64,000 nucleotides of DNA. Source: Onthophagus taurus (lineage: Eukaryota; Arthropoda; Insecta; Coleoptera; Scarabaeidae). Below are positions 1 to 10,993 of the stretch, in pieces (the first letter of the stretch is position 1; every line of letters starts with the position of its first letter). The position numbers were made by a program, and so were the translations under genes. The notes under the pieces were generated by a model, which made no database searches, was not told the origin of the DNA, and saw only the letters and a program-made list of their open reading frames with translations. The DNA lies in assembly GCF_036711975.1 (NCBI RefSeq), contig NC_091971.1:12841501-12905500 (forward strand), written 5' to 3'.

Positions 1-504
1 AACATCAGGAACAATGGTAACATAATATGATAAGAACAAAATTCATTGAGGTGGAGATGACCTTGATATGAAAAAAAAATCACAATCATCATCTCAATAG
101 ATATTAGGAACAATGTTGAAATATATAGGGAAAGCTGTTGATGAATAACCTAGAGAGATATTGGATATAATATTAAGAGTTGTCAACTTCACATATTTTA
201 ATCTCAAGATAGGACAATATTGAAGACTAGAGTTCCAACTAACAAGTATTGATACGAATTTTGTTGAATGACGTTTTTGCTCCTTCTGTTAAAACACATC
301 TTAAAGTAAAGATACTGCCTCTTAAATGTGTGCTATTTATGAACTATGCTATTGCTCATCCTGCAAATATTGAAGGAATCCTTGATCCTGCAACTTTATT
401 AAGATCAAATTGCTGTCACCTAACACCACACCCTTATTACAATCAATGGATGAGCAAGTAATTTCAAGCTATATACGAAAACCTTTTTTTCACAGTGTTT
501 CCAG
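1..504. other. AT-rich stretch, nothing recognised
   Basis: No convincing coding region, repeat or RNA is seen here. The short open frame at 249-461 has no recognisable domain and looks like chance. Confidence 0.5.
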
Positions 505-905
505 GTGACTAATGATTCAGATTTGACCCAGCAAGATTTCTGGAAGAATCATCTTAATATTATCCACCGCATAAATTTCGTTGATAAAGCCTGGAACAAT
601 GTCTTTTGCCGTACATTGCATTTAAAGACTTTGTGGAGGAGGCAGATACGGTACAAGACATTTAAACATTGGCAAAAGTTTGGAGTTCGAAATCATCGAG
701 GATAATGTGCTGGAGTTACTGCAGAACCATAGTCAAGAACTCACTCGAGAAGAACATGCATCAGACGATCATTCAGCAGAAGAACATGAAGTGTCAGATG
801 CGTCAACTGCGGAAATAAAGGATATTTGCAGTAAGTGGAATGATATTTCTGTAACTAAGTACTTATGGACATGGTACTGGCTGACGGGGAATCACGGCAA
901 AATTC
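505..905 (+). pseudogene. Tigger/jerky (pogo-type) transposase remnant
   Basis: Two overlapping plus-strand frames, 505-705 and 680-958, together resemble the C-terminal part of pogo/Tigger or jerky-like transposases. The first has the stretch around VDKAWNNV followed by a basic segment. The second has FEIIEDNVLELLQNHSQELT and then an acidic tail, as in the 'ELLESHSEELT' region of that family. The change of frame near 680-705 indicates a frameshift, and no upstream catalytic domain is visible. The family assignment rests on remembered motif resemblance, so it is moderate. It could alternatively be a decayed domesticated jerky-like gene. Confidence 0.5.
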
Positions 906-924
906 TCTACTTCCAGCTGGTATC

Positions 925-1145
925 TATGCAGAAATGTCTCCAAATAGATATCATCTGACACGTGAATCCTTTTTACCTGTGGTGCAATGTTGTAGGAAAA
1001 ATGGCAATATTCGACCGAGGCTTGGACAACATGGGGGAACAATTAGACCTGTACACATTGTTAATCTCAAGGAGGTTTTGAATGTCGTTGAAAAGCAGCC
1101 TGGTATAAACATTAGGATACTTGCAGAGCAACATGGGCTATCATA
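925..1145 (+). pseudogene. Helix-turn-helix fragment of a mariner-like transposase
   Basis: The plus frame ending at 1146 reads from about MSPNRYHLTRESF to ILAEQHGLS. The last part (VNLKEVLNVVEKQPGINIR and following) looks like the N-terminal helix-turn-helix of insect IS630/Tc1/mariner-type transposases, where 'vVeenPgistR' precedes the recognition helix. The catalytic DDE region is absent. A related but distinct transposase fragment occurs at 38986-39703. Confidence 0.4.
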
Positions 1146-1146
1146 A

Positions 1147-2293
1147 TTTTGTGATTGGTTGCTACATTAATATTAGTTGAACATAAGCTTTACCAATAAC
1201 GTTTTAGTTATGGATGAGGCGATTTTGAGCATTATTGTTGTCTAGTTAATTTCTTTCTTTAAATTACTTTTTTCCTATTATCTTTATAACTTTTACTGAT
1301 TATTACTTTATTAATTTTTTGTTTATGATTTATAGGTTCAAAACACAAAGCGAAATTAATTAGAAGAGAAAATGCAAACCAAATGATGAATAAAGGAATT
1401 TGGATAATATTGTTTGGAGTGGTCGTAATATTCCTGAACCTGTTGCTTTTATTTAAGTACATTAATTTGATTCTATGAACGCAGTTGTTAATATTTAAAA
1501 TAATAAATTATTTTGTTAGTTGTTGATAAGGAACTACTAATATATCATAAAAGCTTCTGATACTATTAGTATGCAGACATGAAATCATTTTAATCGATTG
1601 TAATAAAATGTTACCGATCTTATATCATTATAATTTAGGTATATATTTTTATTAGCAAAATTTTTTTTGTTTATTACTTACGTATCAATATGCAAGTTGT
1701 TGTATTGATAATTGAGTTTTATCTATTACTTTATGTGATTCATGTCATTAGTTGATTTATATAGATTTATATTTATATTCTTTTCATTTATTGCATGGTG
1801 CATGACTAAATGTTGTTGTTAATGTTATTTAAAGATATATTTAAATTTTATTGGGAAAAATGTTGCGTTGGCCTTAATTTATTAATAATTGTAAGAAAAT
1901 ACGATTCGATTAGCTACATAGAAATAAGTGAAGAGAAAAAACACAGGCACGCGATGTCTTAATATATTGATATTTACGACATTATATTGTCTTATTATAT
2001 TCTATGTATAATATATCAATGATCTTTTTCAAATATCTAGGTTTTTTTTTATTTCTGTTTATTATTATGTTTGTCTTGTTACAAATGCAATAAAACAACA
2101 AGATAATATTTTTGATTCTTTAATATTTACACCGTTACATGTACAAGAGTACAATAGATCAATCAAAACAATTCAACATAACAAATATAAATACGATAGT
2201 ATCATAAAGATATATGTGTATAGCTATTTTAGATTTTTTAGCTAATTTTCCTGAGTTATCATGTACATATTTTTTTTTGTATATGAAATTAAT
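1147..2293. other. AT-rich region downstream of glycerol-3-phosphate dehydrogenase
   Basis: No gene was recognised. It includes the presumed 3' untranslated region and polyadenylation region of the minus-strand gene ending at 2294. Two minus-strand AATAAA hexamers (plus-strand TTTATT at 2058-2063 and 2048-2053) lie about 230-245 bp past the stop. Confidence 0.5.
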
Positions 2294-5200
2294 TTATAAT
2301 CCACCTCCACTACGTTCAACAGATATTTTCTTTTTCAACAATGAAGCTTCATATTTCGCTTCTTCTAATTCGGCCATTCGTGCAAATCTCGAATAAGCTA
2401 CGCGCCCCGATTTGATGGCAGCCATTAATTGCAAATATTCATCCAATTCAACTTGACCGTTCATATTTGTATCAATTTCTTTTAAAATCTCATGGAGTTC
2501 TTCTCCTGGAACGTCAGTTCCATCATCGCGCTAAAAAAACAAGATAAATTAAAATCACTTCAAACATAAAAATTGATAAAAAATAACCAACCTTAAGACT
2601 TCTTCTTATATCATTAATAGAAACATATCCTTTACTATCTTTATCAACAATTTCAAATCGCTTAGTAAATGTATTAACCTCATTATCAGTTAGATTAGCT
2701 GGATTTTTATCTCTACTTGCTCTATTCATCATTTGGCCCATTTCGTATTGAAGAAATTCAGTGGCTAATGCTTCTTGCCTTTGCTTTTCAGCATCTGACC
2801 ATTTTAATTCTTCCCCCATAATATCAATAATATCGGGTAAAGCTTCTTGAGCGGCTTGGACGTTCAAAAAAGCTATCCTCAATCTCCTTCCGATCATATC
2901 AACAGCGGTCATGGCATATTCTTTTACACCATATTTAATATCAGCATCGATGTATGGAAATTCGGGGTGAATCTTTTTTCCGATAATTGGCCAACGTTTT
3001 CCCGTTAAGCAAGCCATCTTTGCCACATGAAAAGCTCGATCACCATAAGCTGTTGCTAAATGTTGAGCCGTTTCGAATTCTAATCCGAAATCTTGCACCA
3101 AACGAATGTACATTGTTGGTGTCCAATTATCAGCACCTTCTAATTTAATATTTTGGGTTTGGCACTCTTTGTATATTGGTTCAAGTTCAATACATTTTAT
3201 CGCAGTATCGATTGTTTCTTCTGCCATGTGTCGATAAGTTGTCCATTTACCACCAGCTATTGTAATTAATTTCGATGGGCTAACGTGTATTATGTGATTA
3301 CGAGCTAATGATTGTGTATCCGCTTTGTTCGGATCTGAAACTAATGGTCGAATTCCACTCCATGCGGAAAGTACATCACCTCTCCTAACTAAAAGGATTT
3401 AAGTAATAAAATTTATTAAAATTGAAATAAATTTACCTTCAACGTCTGGATTAAGATAATGTTTAACTTCTGATAAAATAAACAAGATTTCTTCTTCAGT
3501 TGGTTTTGGACTAAAGGTAACATCGCATGGCAAATCTGTGGTACCTGCTATTGTATGATTTTGAAATGGCAAAAAGAAAATAACGCGACCATCGCTTGTT
3601 GCGGGATCTAAAAGTCCCATTTGTTCAGGGCTATAGTATCCAGGAAGAACAATGTGAACCCCACTGCTCGGTGAGCAAATTGATTTAACTGTTGGATCAT
3701 CCATCTTTCTGATTGTATCAGTGAATGGCCCCGTTGCGTTTATAACACATTTCGCTTTAACCTCCCATTCATTATTTGTTAAATTATCTTTGACAACGGC
3801 ACCTTTTAAAATTCCGGGTTTGCCGTCTTTTCCAGGTTCTTTTATTAATTTTTTACAAGAAACATGGTTTACAGCTGTTGCACCATAACGTATTGCCGTT
3901 AAAGCTATCGCAAGATTCATTCTTGCATCATCTTGTTGACCATCATAGTATACGATAGCACCACGCAATTTTTCACCTTTTAACATTGGAAATAATTCCA
4001 AGGCATTTTTCTTACTTAATAAATAAGAGCTTTTTAATGTTTTTCCAGCAGCTACTATATCATACATTTTTATTCCAGCGTAAAAATATGGAACTTGCCA
4101 CCAACTAAAAAAAAATATAATAAATATATTAAAATTTATATTTAAATATTAATGTTAGCTCTTATAGATAAAATCCAAATCGGGTTATTCCCCAAGTTGC
4201 TCTATTTCATGTTTATGGATGAACTCGGAGTATTTTCTGAGTTGCCTATATGATGTATAAATCAAGGATGGTAGTTCTAGTGCGTCTTCAGACGCATGGC
4301 TACAAACTATTTGCTTCTGCAAAATATTGCTTGGGAAGACTAGTTTCTGCTAGCAGATAGCTACTAACAGCTTGCAGAAGACTAGATACTACTTGAGAAG
4401 GCTACTTTCTGCTTGTAAATGGCTATTTAGTACTTGCAGAAGACTAAATACTGCTTGGGAAGACTACCTTCTGCTGACAGATGGCTACTTACTGCTTGCA
4501 GAAGACTAGATACTGCTTAGAAAAGCTACTTTCTGCTTGTAGCTGGCTATTTACTACTTACAGAAGACTAGATACTGCTTGGGAAGGCTACTTTCTGGTT
4601 GATACGGGTTTAGCCGCACGTCTCTCAAGACGGCTAAACCCGAATGATTCTAGTTCCAGGTCTAGTGTTAGTTCTAGTAACAATACTATTGTAAAACTAG
4701 AACTAACACTAGACCTAGAACTAGAAAGCTTCGAGTTTAGCCGTGCGTTTGAAAAACGCATGGCTATTTACTGCTTGCAGAAGACCAGATACTGCTTGGA
4801 AAGACTACTTTCTGCTTGTAGATGGCTATTTACTACTTGCAGAAGACTAGATACTGCTTGGGAAGGCTACTTTCTGGTTGTAGATGGCTATTTACTGCAT
4901 GCTGAAGACAAAATACTGCTTGGGAAGACTACTTTCTGTTTCTAGTTCTAGGTCTAGTGTCAGTTCTAGTGTTAGTGTTAGCTCTAGTTTTAATTTTTAT
5001 TCAGCGCTAGATTGTTATATACTTTAATTACAAGGAAATAGAAACACGAAGAAAGTTTGAGGTTAAGTGAAACGTTGACGAACCACAGATGAACTTTTTG
5101 TTACAAACTCTACATTAATTAGACAGGTTAAGGAACTTATTTCCTATTTAAATTTTTCTGATTTAAATCAAAATACGTTTTCATCTCCTGGTATCCTTTA

Positions 5201-7656
5201 AATTCAAGTTATAAATTTTCCACATGAGTTGGGCAATGAAGAACATTCCCAAACCATATAACTTTTGATTAATTCGATTCTTGTAAAGTCACTTTGAAAA
5301 GCCGTGTAACAGAAAGATCGCTGTGTCCTAACACCCATTTAATGTCGCTGCCTAGATTTTAGTATATCCCTGAAGTATTAAGTCTGTAGCTATTTTGACG
5401 TGGTGCCTGTTAATGCGTGTTTAGGCGAAACACGTGTAGCACCGAACTTAGAATTTTGAAATAAAGCATCGTTTAAGCCTTAATACGGCCTTTATTCACT
5501 TAACATTGAGAATCGAACGATGAAGCTGGAACAAACCTTAGCTTTACTGCTTAGAAACGCTACTTTCTGTTTGTAGATGGCTATTTACTGCTTGCAGAAG
5601 ACGAGACACTGTTTGGGAAGACTACTTTCTAGTTGCAGAAGGCTATTTATTGCATGCAGAAGGCTAGATACTGCTTGGAAAGACTACTTTCTGCTTGTAG
5701 ATGGCTATTTACTGCTTGCAGAAGACTAGATACTGCTTGGAAAGGCTACTTTCTAGTTGCAGAAGGCTATCTACTGCATATAACTCTTGATTAATTCGAT
5801 TCTTGTAAAATCACTTTGAAAAGCTGTGTAATAGAAAGATCGCTGCGTCCTAACACCCATTTAATGTCGCTGCCTAGATTTTGGTATATCCCTGAAGTAT
5901 TAAGTCTGTAGCTGTTTTGACGTGGTGCCTGTTGATGCCTGTTTAGGCGAAACATGTGTAGCACCGAACTTAGAATTTTGAAATAAAGCATCGTTTAAGC
6001 CTTAATACGGCCTTTATTTACTTAACATTGAGAATCGAACGATGAAGCTGGAACAAACCTTAGCTTTACTGCTTAGAAAGGTTACTTTCTGCTTGTAGAT
6101 GGCTATTTACTGCTTGCAGAAGACTAGATACTGTTTGGGAAGGCTATTTTCTGGTTGGAGAAGGCTATTTATTGCATGCAGAAGACTAGATACTGCTTGG
6201 AAAGACTACTTTTTGCTTGTAGATGGCTATTTACTGCTTGCAGAAGACTAGATACTGCTTGGAAAGGCTACTTTCTGGTTGCAGAAGGCTATTTACTGCA
6301 TATCACTCTTGATTAATTCGATTCTTGTAAATTCACTTTGAAAAGCTGTGTAATAGAAAGATCGCTGTGTCCTAACACCCATTTAATGTCGCTGCCTAGA
6401 TTTTGGTATATCCCTGAAGTATTAAGTCTGTAGCTGTTTTGACGTGGTGCCTGTTATGCCTGTTTAGGCGAAACACGTGTAGCACCGAACTTAGAATTTT
6501 GAAATAAAGCATCGTTTAAGCCTTAATACGGCTTTTATTTACTTAACATTAAGAAACGAACGATGAAGCTGGAACAAACCTTAGCTTTACTGCTTAGAAA
6601 GGCTACTTTCTGCTTGTAGATGGCTATTTACTGCTTGCAGAAGACTAGATACTGCTTGGAAAGGCTACTTGCTGGATGCAGAAGGCTATTTATTGCATGC
6701 AGAAGACAAGATATTGCTTGGGAAGACTACTTCCTGCTTGCAGATGGTTATTTACTGCTTGCAGAGGACTAGATACTGCTTGAGAAGACTACTTTTTGTT
6801 TCTAGTTTTAGGTCTAGTGTCAGTTCTAGTGTTAGTGTTAGCTCTAGTTTTAATTTTTATTCAGCGCTAGATTGTTATATACTTTTATTGAGCTAAAAGT
6901 TGAATTAACTAATACAGAACGTAGAAAATTATTTATTCAAATAGTTTAAAGTGCAAATTGAACAAGTAAAAGTCTTGACTGTTATGGCTATTTGTCTTAA
7001 GTTTAAAAAGTTAATTAAAATGAAGTATAAAAATAAACGTTATCTTACGTATAAACTGGTAGCATAATAGGTAAAGGTTTAGCTAAATGAGGTGCAGAAT
7101 CCAAAACAGTGGCACGTTCATGTAAAGCTTCTTTGACCATCCGATATTGTTCAATGTCAAGCTGCATTATGGCTTTTTGCAAATAGCGCACCCCGCCGTG
7201 CAGAAGTTTTGTGCTTCTGCTAGAAGTTCCGCTTGAAAAATCGTCTGCTTCAATCAAAGCCGTCTTTAGACCCCGAGTTTGCGCATCCAGCGCGCATCCA
7301 GCACCTGTGGCTCCACCTCCAATTACTAATACATCGAAGCAATCATTTTTTAAAGAATTAATGAGTTCTTCTCGGGAAGGTAATGGGCCCTTTTGAAAGC
7401 AAAATTTTGTTTTTGCGCTTACAGTCCCCCACTAATAAGAATAAACATCTTTTAGATTCTCTGTTAGTATTATTATATACAGGGTGAATCAAAATGTTAT
7501 CGGTTGTAATAATTTTGATTTACCTCGTACATGAATAGTATCGTCAAATGAACTTACTTTTCTTTCTCTCTCATCCGTGAGTAATAAATATGTAGTTCCT
7601 ACTCCAAAAGCGGTGGCAAAACTGGTTATAATAATTTTACGAAATCTGGAAGACAT
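2294..7656 (-). CDS. Gpo1: Mitochondrial FAD-dependent glycerol-3-phosphate dehydrogenase
   Basis: This enzyme oxidises sn-glycerol 3-phosphate to dihydroxyacetone phosphate and passes electrons through FAD to ubiquinone, on the outer face of the inner mitochondrial membrane (glycerophosphate shuttle). Coding exons in transcript order are 7656-7558, 7431-7049, 4104-3437, 3388-2592 and 2530-2294. All junctions are GT-AG and in phase, giving 727 aa, the same length as mammalian GPD2. Residues 8-27 form a membrane anchor. DVLVIGGGATG (66-76) is the FAD-binding GxGxxG loop, followed by the family signature SSGTSSRSTKLLHGGVRYLQ. Two EF-hand loops lie near 632-643 (position 12 is Asp) and 669-680 (DTNMNGQVELDE). 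An AG acceptor-like site 20 nt before the ATG suggests a non-coding exon farther upstream. Intron 2 (2.9 kb) holds a minisatellite. Identification is essentially certain; the first exon is the least constrained part. Confidence 0.97.
4608..4765. repeat. Cluster of three adjacent palindromes
   Basis: Three inverted repeats sit side by side: an arm GGGTTTAGCC with its complement ending near 4640, a CTAG-rich palindrome with arms of about 27 bp at about 4648-4728, and a GCGTTT/AAACGC hairpin near 4745-4762. The words 'gggttt(a/t)gccg(t/c)' and 'aactaacactaga' also occur at the ends of the Penelope-like element (14080-14125, 15900-15950), so this cluster is probably derived from such element ends. 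Confidence 0.7.
5402..5443 (+). ncRNA. Hammerhead-ribozyme-like fold, copy 1
   Basis: The 42-nt fold has stem I GGTGC/GCACC, a core-like CTGTTAA, a stem-loop ending in TTTAGGC, then GAAA and the fully self-complementary ACACGTGT before a TA cleavage dinucleotide. Palindromic stem III is a known feature of hammerheads that act as dimers. The core departs from consensus CTGANGA at two positions, so this copy is probably inactive. Confidence 0.4.
5924..5965 (+). ncRNA. Hammerhead-ribozyme-like fold, copy 2
   Basis: This is the best-preserved of three copies spaced 522 bp apart. Stem I is GGTGC/GCACC, the core is CTGTTGA (consensus CTGANGA, so A6 is T), stem II is GCCT-GTTT-AGGC, followed by GAAA, stem III ACATGTGT and cleavage dinucleotide TA. 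One extra T lies between the core and stem II. It is antisense to the Gpo1 intron. Confidence 0.45.
6446..6486 (+). ncRNA. Hammerhead-ribozyme-like fold, copy 3
   Basis: Same layout as copy 2, with intact stem I, stem II (GCCT/AGGC), GAAA and palindromic ACACGTGT, but one base is deleted in the CTGTTGA core. Probably non-functional. Confidence 0.4.
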
Positions 7657-8880
7657 CTTCAGGTAGTAGTAAAATTCTAAAATAAGAAAGCGTTAATTTT
7701 TTGAAATGTTTTTTAAATATTTTCTAACACAACAATGAGTTTGCAAAGAAAAAATTGCTGTTCTTAATGAGTAAGTTAATTAACCTTTGAAAGACACATA
7801 AATGTCAAAATTTAAAAGGCTTCGGTTGCTGGGAAACGATTTTCTTAAAATTTCTTTAACCCAATTCTAATTATTGTGAAACTTACCTATATTATTGTAA
7901 TTTTTCTAACCATTGATCAGTTACACTCGATGACCTTAGAGAATCTTAGAGGTGAATCCACCAGCTGGGCAAGTTTTGGCTGTATCCCAGATGTTTGGCA
8001 TTTGAATTCCGAACACAACATGCTCTGCCCGCCCCTTTTTATCCGGCGGTTTTCAAAAGAACTACTCAATCGATTTGAAATTTCAGAGAAAATAAGAATT
8101 TCCAACGTAATTTTAATTTTAACCCGACGCGTATCTAAATGGAAATTACGCAAAACCAGCCTTGATATTTTATTGAGGATTTACTTGTATTTACACAGTA
8201 TAAAACCTCGTTGTCGTTCGATTTTTTTCTCTAATTTTAATCGTTACTTCTCATTGTGTGCTGGATATAAAACTGTAATTATCTGTATCATAATCGCGGT
8301 TTTAATCGAGGAAAAATAATAACGATTTTCCTGTTCACGCCCAACAACGTTTCGTCCCCACCACGGTAGAATGTGCTACTTTTCTAGGAACATAAAATTA
8401 TTCTACATAATTTCGAAAATGATTTATTTGAACTAGTGTGCGAATAATCTTTGGACTATTAAAAACGCGATAATAAATAATAAGATAAATAAATTCTAGT
8501 TAATACAATTTTATTAATTATATAATAAATTATATTCGCTGGTTTTTCGAAATTAAATAATTCTATCAAGTTTTTTCAGATTATATTTTCGATTCTTTTT
8601 GACTGTTTAAATCGTCATTGCTGCTTTGATAAGAATCAACTTGATGGTGATAACATTTTTTAAAATAAAGATTCCTATTTTATAGTTTATAATTTTGTAT
8701 CCATCTTTTAATTGAAAGTCTATCAACTTTTGTTATACACGGTTTATAAGATTCCTTTCAAATCTAAGTAATGTGTTTTGTAAAATGTGTAAGAGGTGGC
8801 GCTAAAACTCTTCTGTTCAATTATTTGAAATCATTTAAAACAAAAAAATGCAGTTAGTTATTATTATAGCTATTATAATT
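7657..8880. other. Upstream region of Gpo1
   Basis: No confident gene is seen. It probably contains the promoter and any non-coding first exon of the minus-strand Gpo1 gene. Both strands have medium-length open frames over 7876-8319, with no recognised domain. Confidence 0.4.
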
Positions 8881-8883
8881 ATT

Positions 8884-9700
8884 AGTGATGGAACGGATAG
8901 TGATTGCAAAATTCGAAAAATTCCCAATCATTTCAAAAATTTATTACTCAAAAACTAAAAGTGATTTTTCAAAACGGCTTATTGCATTAAAAAGAGGATA
9001 CTTTAATTAATAATTGGTGATCTTTCCAGAGGGATCCATCAAGAAACTAATTTAATAGCGAATTTTGAAAATTATCGATGAAAATTGCAACATCGAAAAT
9101 TTTATCAAACCTTCAAATATTGTTTTCTCAAAAACTAAAAGTTATTTTTCAAAACGTGTTTATTCATTGGAAAGAGGGCACTCTTATTAACACTTTGGGA
9201 AAATTTCATACTCATATTCCAAGAACTGGACTTTATACGAATTTTTAAAACTTAATCGGCGAAATTTACAAAATTCGAAAAATTGTCAATCATTTCAAAA
9301 ATATATTTCTCAAAAACTAAAAGCGATTTTCCAAACGGCTTGTTGCATTAAAAAAAGGATATTTTAATTAATAATCGAAAGTGATAACAGCGACAGTTCT
9401 GTTAGTAATGAATGTGATGATGAATTACAAGCGAAGAGAAGAAAACTAAACGAAACTGCAACAAGAGATTTTATATATCGTATTGGGATTGTTACTATGA
9501 GGTTGCTAATAACAAACCTGACATAAATAAAGTTGTATTCAATGAAATAAGTGCTATTGGAGTTGAATTTGCAACTCTGAACTCTTGAACTCTGCAGTGT
9601 CCAACACCTAAAAGAGATACTAGTTCGTGTGAATGGTGATTTTCATAAATGGCCGGATAGGTCGGATACCGGATATTTGCCGGATATCCGTTCTACCACT
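8884..9700 (+). mobile_element. Non-autonomous hAT-like element carrying satellite A
   Basis: It begins AGTGATGGAACGGATA and ends TATCCG(T)TCTACCACT, an imperfect inverted pair typical of hAT termini. Internally it holds about 1.3 units of satellite A (8903-9375), a short coding-like tract (9376-9560) and subterminal CCGGATATCC-type repeats (9650-9690). The tract 9376-9560 is shared with 33601-33790. No clean 8-bp target duplication can be called because the flanks are simple A/T sequence. Confidence 0.65.
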
Positions 9701-10765
9701 AATAATAATTATTATATTATAGTTATTGCAGAACAAAATTTTGTTTCTATTTTGTAGTTTTCAATAATGTTATGATTTTGGTTCATGATCTGCACAAAAG
9801 TGTGTGTACTGGACTGACTGATGGGGGTCAGAAATGTGAAGTCTTGCCATCAACTATAGAAAGTCAGGCTGCATCAATTTTCCTGTTTATGCAAAATAGT
9901 ATTTGTTTCCTTCAGCATATGGCCCAGTATTTTCTTCTCTATTCATTCCAGCATGTCTGGGTCCTTAATGTAGTGTAGAGTTCACTTTCTTCATATTATT
10001 GTAGCTTCTTAGGATTTAAATTTCGTTCGTTATTATCCTTGTCTTCGTTAGTGCTCAAAGTAATTGCTGTCCTTTTATGACATGTTGTAGCTTATTTGTT
10101 GTTTTATTCTCTATAGTTAGTCTCTTCGCGGCTTGTATAGTAGAGCAGTATTTATATCAATGTTATTTTGGTCAAGATCGATATTTAGTTGTCGAACGCA
10201 TGTTTATCAAAATTTGAATTTAAAAAAAACTCTCATGAAATATACAAAAACAGTCTTTTTTGACTTACTTCACTGGATTTTTCTAAGTTGATTTTTTCCT
10301 CAAGAACCAGCAATGATTTATGTTTTGCGAAATTTCTTCATACTTGTTTTGGTGAGATGGCGTTCTTGTGGCTAGACCCTTCTCGCAACGACTTAGGTGA
10401 GTCGTTGCATGTTAGTACGTCTAGAACACGTATCTTCCCTGGTTAGCAATTGGCAAAAAATCGACGAACAGTGATTATTTGTTATTGATTATTTGAGTTG
10501 GCAGTAAATACCAATTTGTTACACAACTGTTTGAGTTAACAACACGTTAACGTTAACCCAAAGCAACGCTACACCAGACATCAGAATTTTGTTGTAAACC
10601 AAGAAAATAAACCACCGCAGTGATGACACTAACTATTTTTTATTTAGATGTTCTTCTAACAGCGACAACTTGTATTCTACTTTTTTCAACTCGTCGACGT
10701 CACGTGCAATGCAATGAAAAACAGGTATTACATTTCTCTGCATCAGCATATTCAGCCGCTTGTTG
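9701..10765. other. Intergenic, no gene recognised
   Basis: Open frames here are short and featureless. A small hairpin-forming motif occurs near 10389-10413 (GCAACGACT / AGTCGTTGC). Confidence 0.4.
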
Positions 10766-10993
10766 CTAAGTTAAAATAATGTTAACATAATGATTAAAAA
10801 ATGAACTTACAACTTTTTGTGGTAGTCCTTCTTTAATTTTTCTTATGATAATAATTATATTTTCCATTTTGACCTGGAAGAACCTGTTATTATGAAATAA
10901 TAAAAAACGGAGCGGCCATACGGAGTCGTAAGCCTTTTCGTTATATAATAGCACCGTAATAGTCTCTTGCGTTTTCTTTTGAAGAAATTCCAA
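10766..10993 (-). pseudogene. Non-LTR (jockey-like) reverse transcriptase fragment
   Basis: The minus frame contains AYDSVW, then IRKIKEGLPQ and FNHYVN. These match the order of reverse transcriptase motif A (F/A-YDxVW), motif B entry (GxPQG) and the 'LFNxYxND' segment of jockey/I-type elements, but the QGSxLSP core and the catalytic YADD box are lost. It is a short decayed remnant. No intact ends or poly(A) tail were found. Confidence 0.6.

Larger units (their letters stand above)
4275..6890. repeat. Hierarchical minisatellite array in intron 2 of Gpo1
   Basis: The basic unit is about 20-21 bp with consensus close to GRCTANNTNCTGCTTGNAGA. Three variants make a 62-bp trimer, repeated many times at 4280-4930, 5535-5780, 6060-6300 and 6585-6800. 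Between trimer blocks lies about 300 bp of non-minisatellite spacer, so trimer plus spacer form a 522-bp higher-order unit present about three times (hammerhead-like cores at 5402, 5924 and 6446). A motif rich in CTAG, starting near GTCTAGTGTCAGTTCTAGTG, ends the array twice (4938-5030 and 6798-6880). Chance open frames inside the array (4481-4945, 6669-6896) are repeat translations, not genes. Confidence 0.9.

Noticed and set aside
4481-4945. 154-codon frame in the Gpo1 intron
   Set aside because: It is a read-through of the 62-bp minisatellite, and the repeated peptide simply mirrors the DNA repeat.
7432-7557. Extension of Gpo1 exon 1 to the donor at about 7526 (CGAG|GTAAAT)
   Set aside because: That junction would put exon 2 out of frame, whereas the GTAAGT donor after 7558 keeps phase 0 and gives the family-standard 727 residues.
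7876-8319. 147-codon plus-strand frame with a hydrophobic start
   Set aside because: No recognisable domain, a long overlapping frame on the other strand, and it lies in the likely Gpo1 promoter region; the start does not form a convincing signal peptide.
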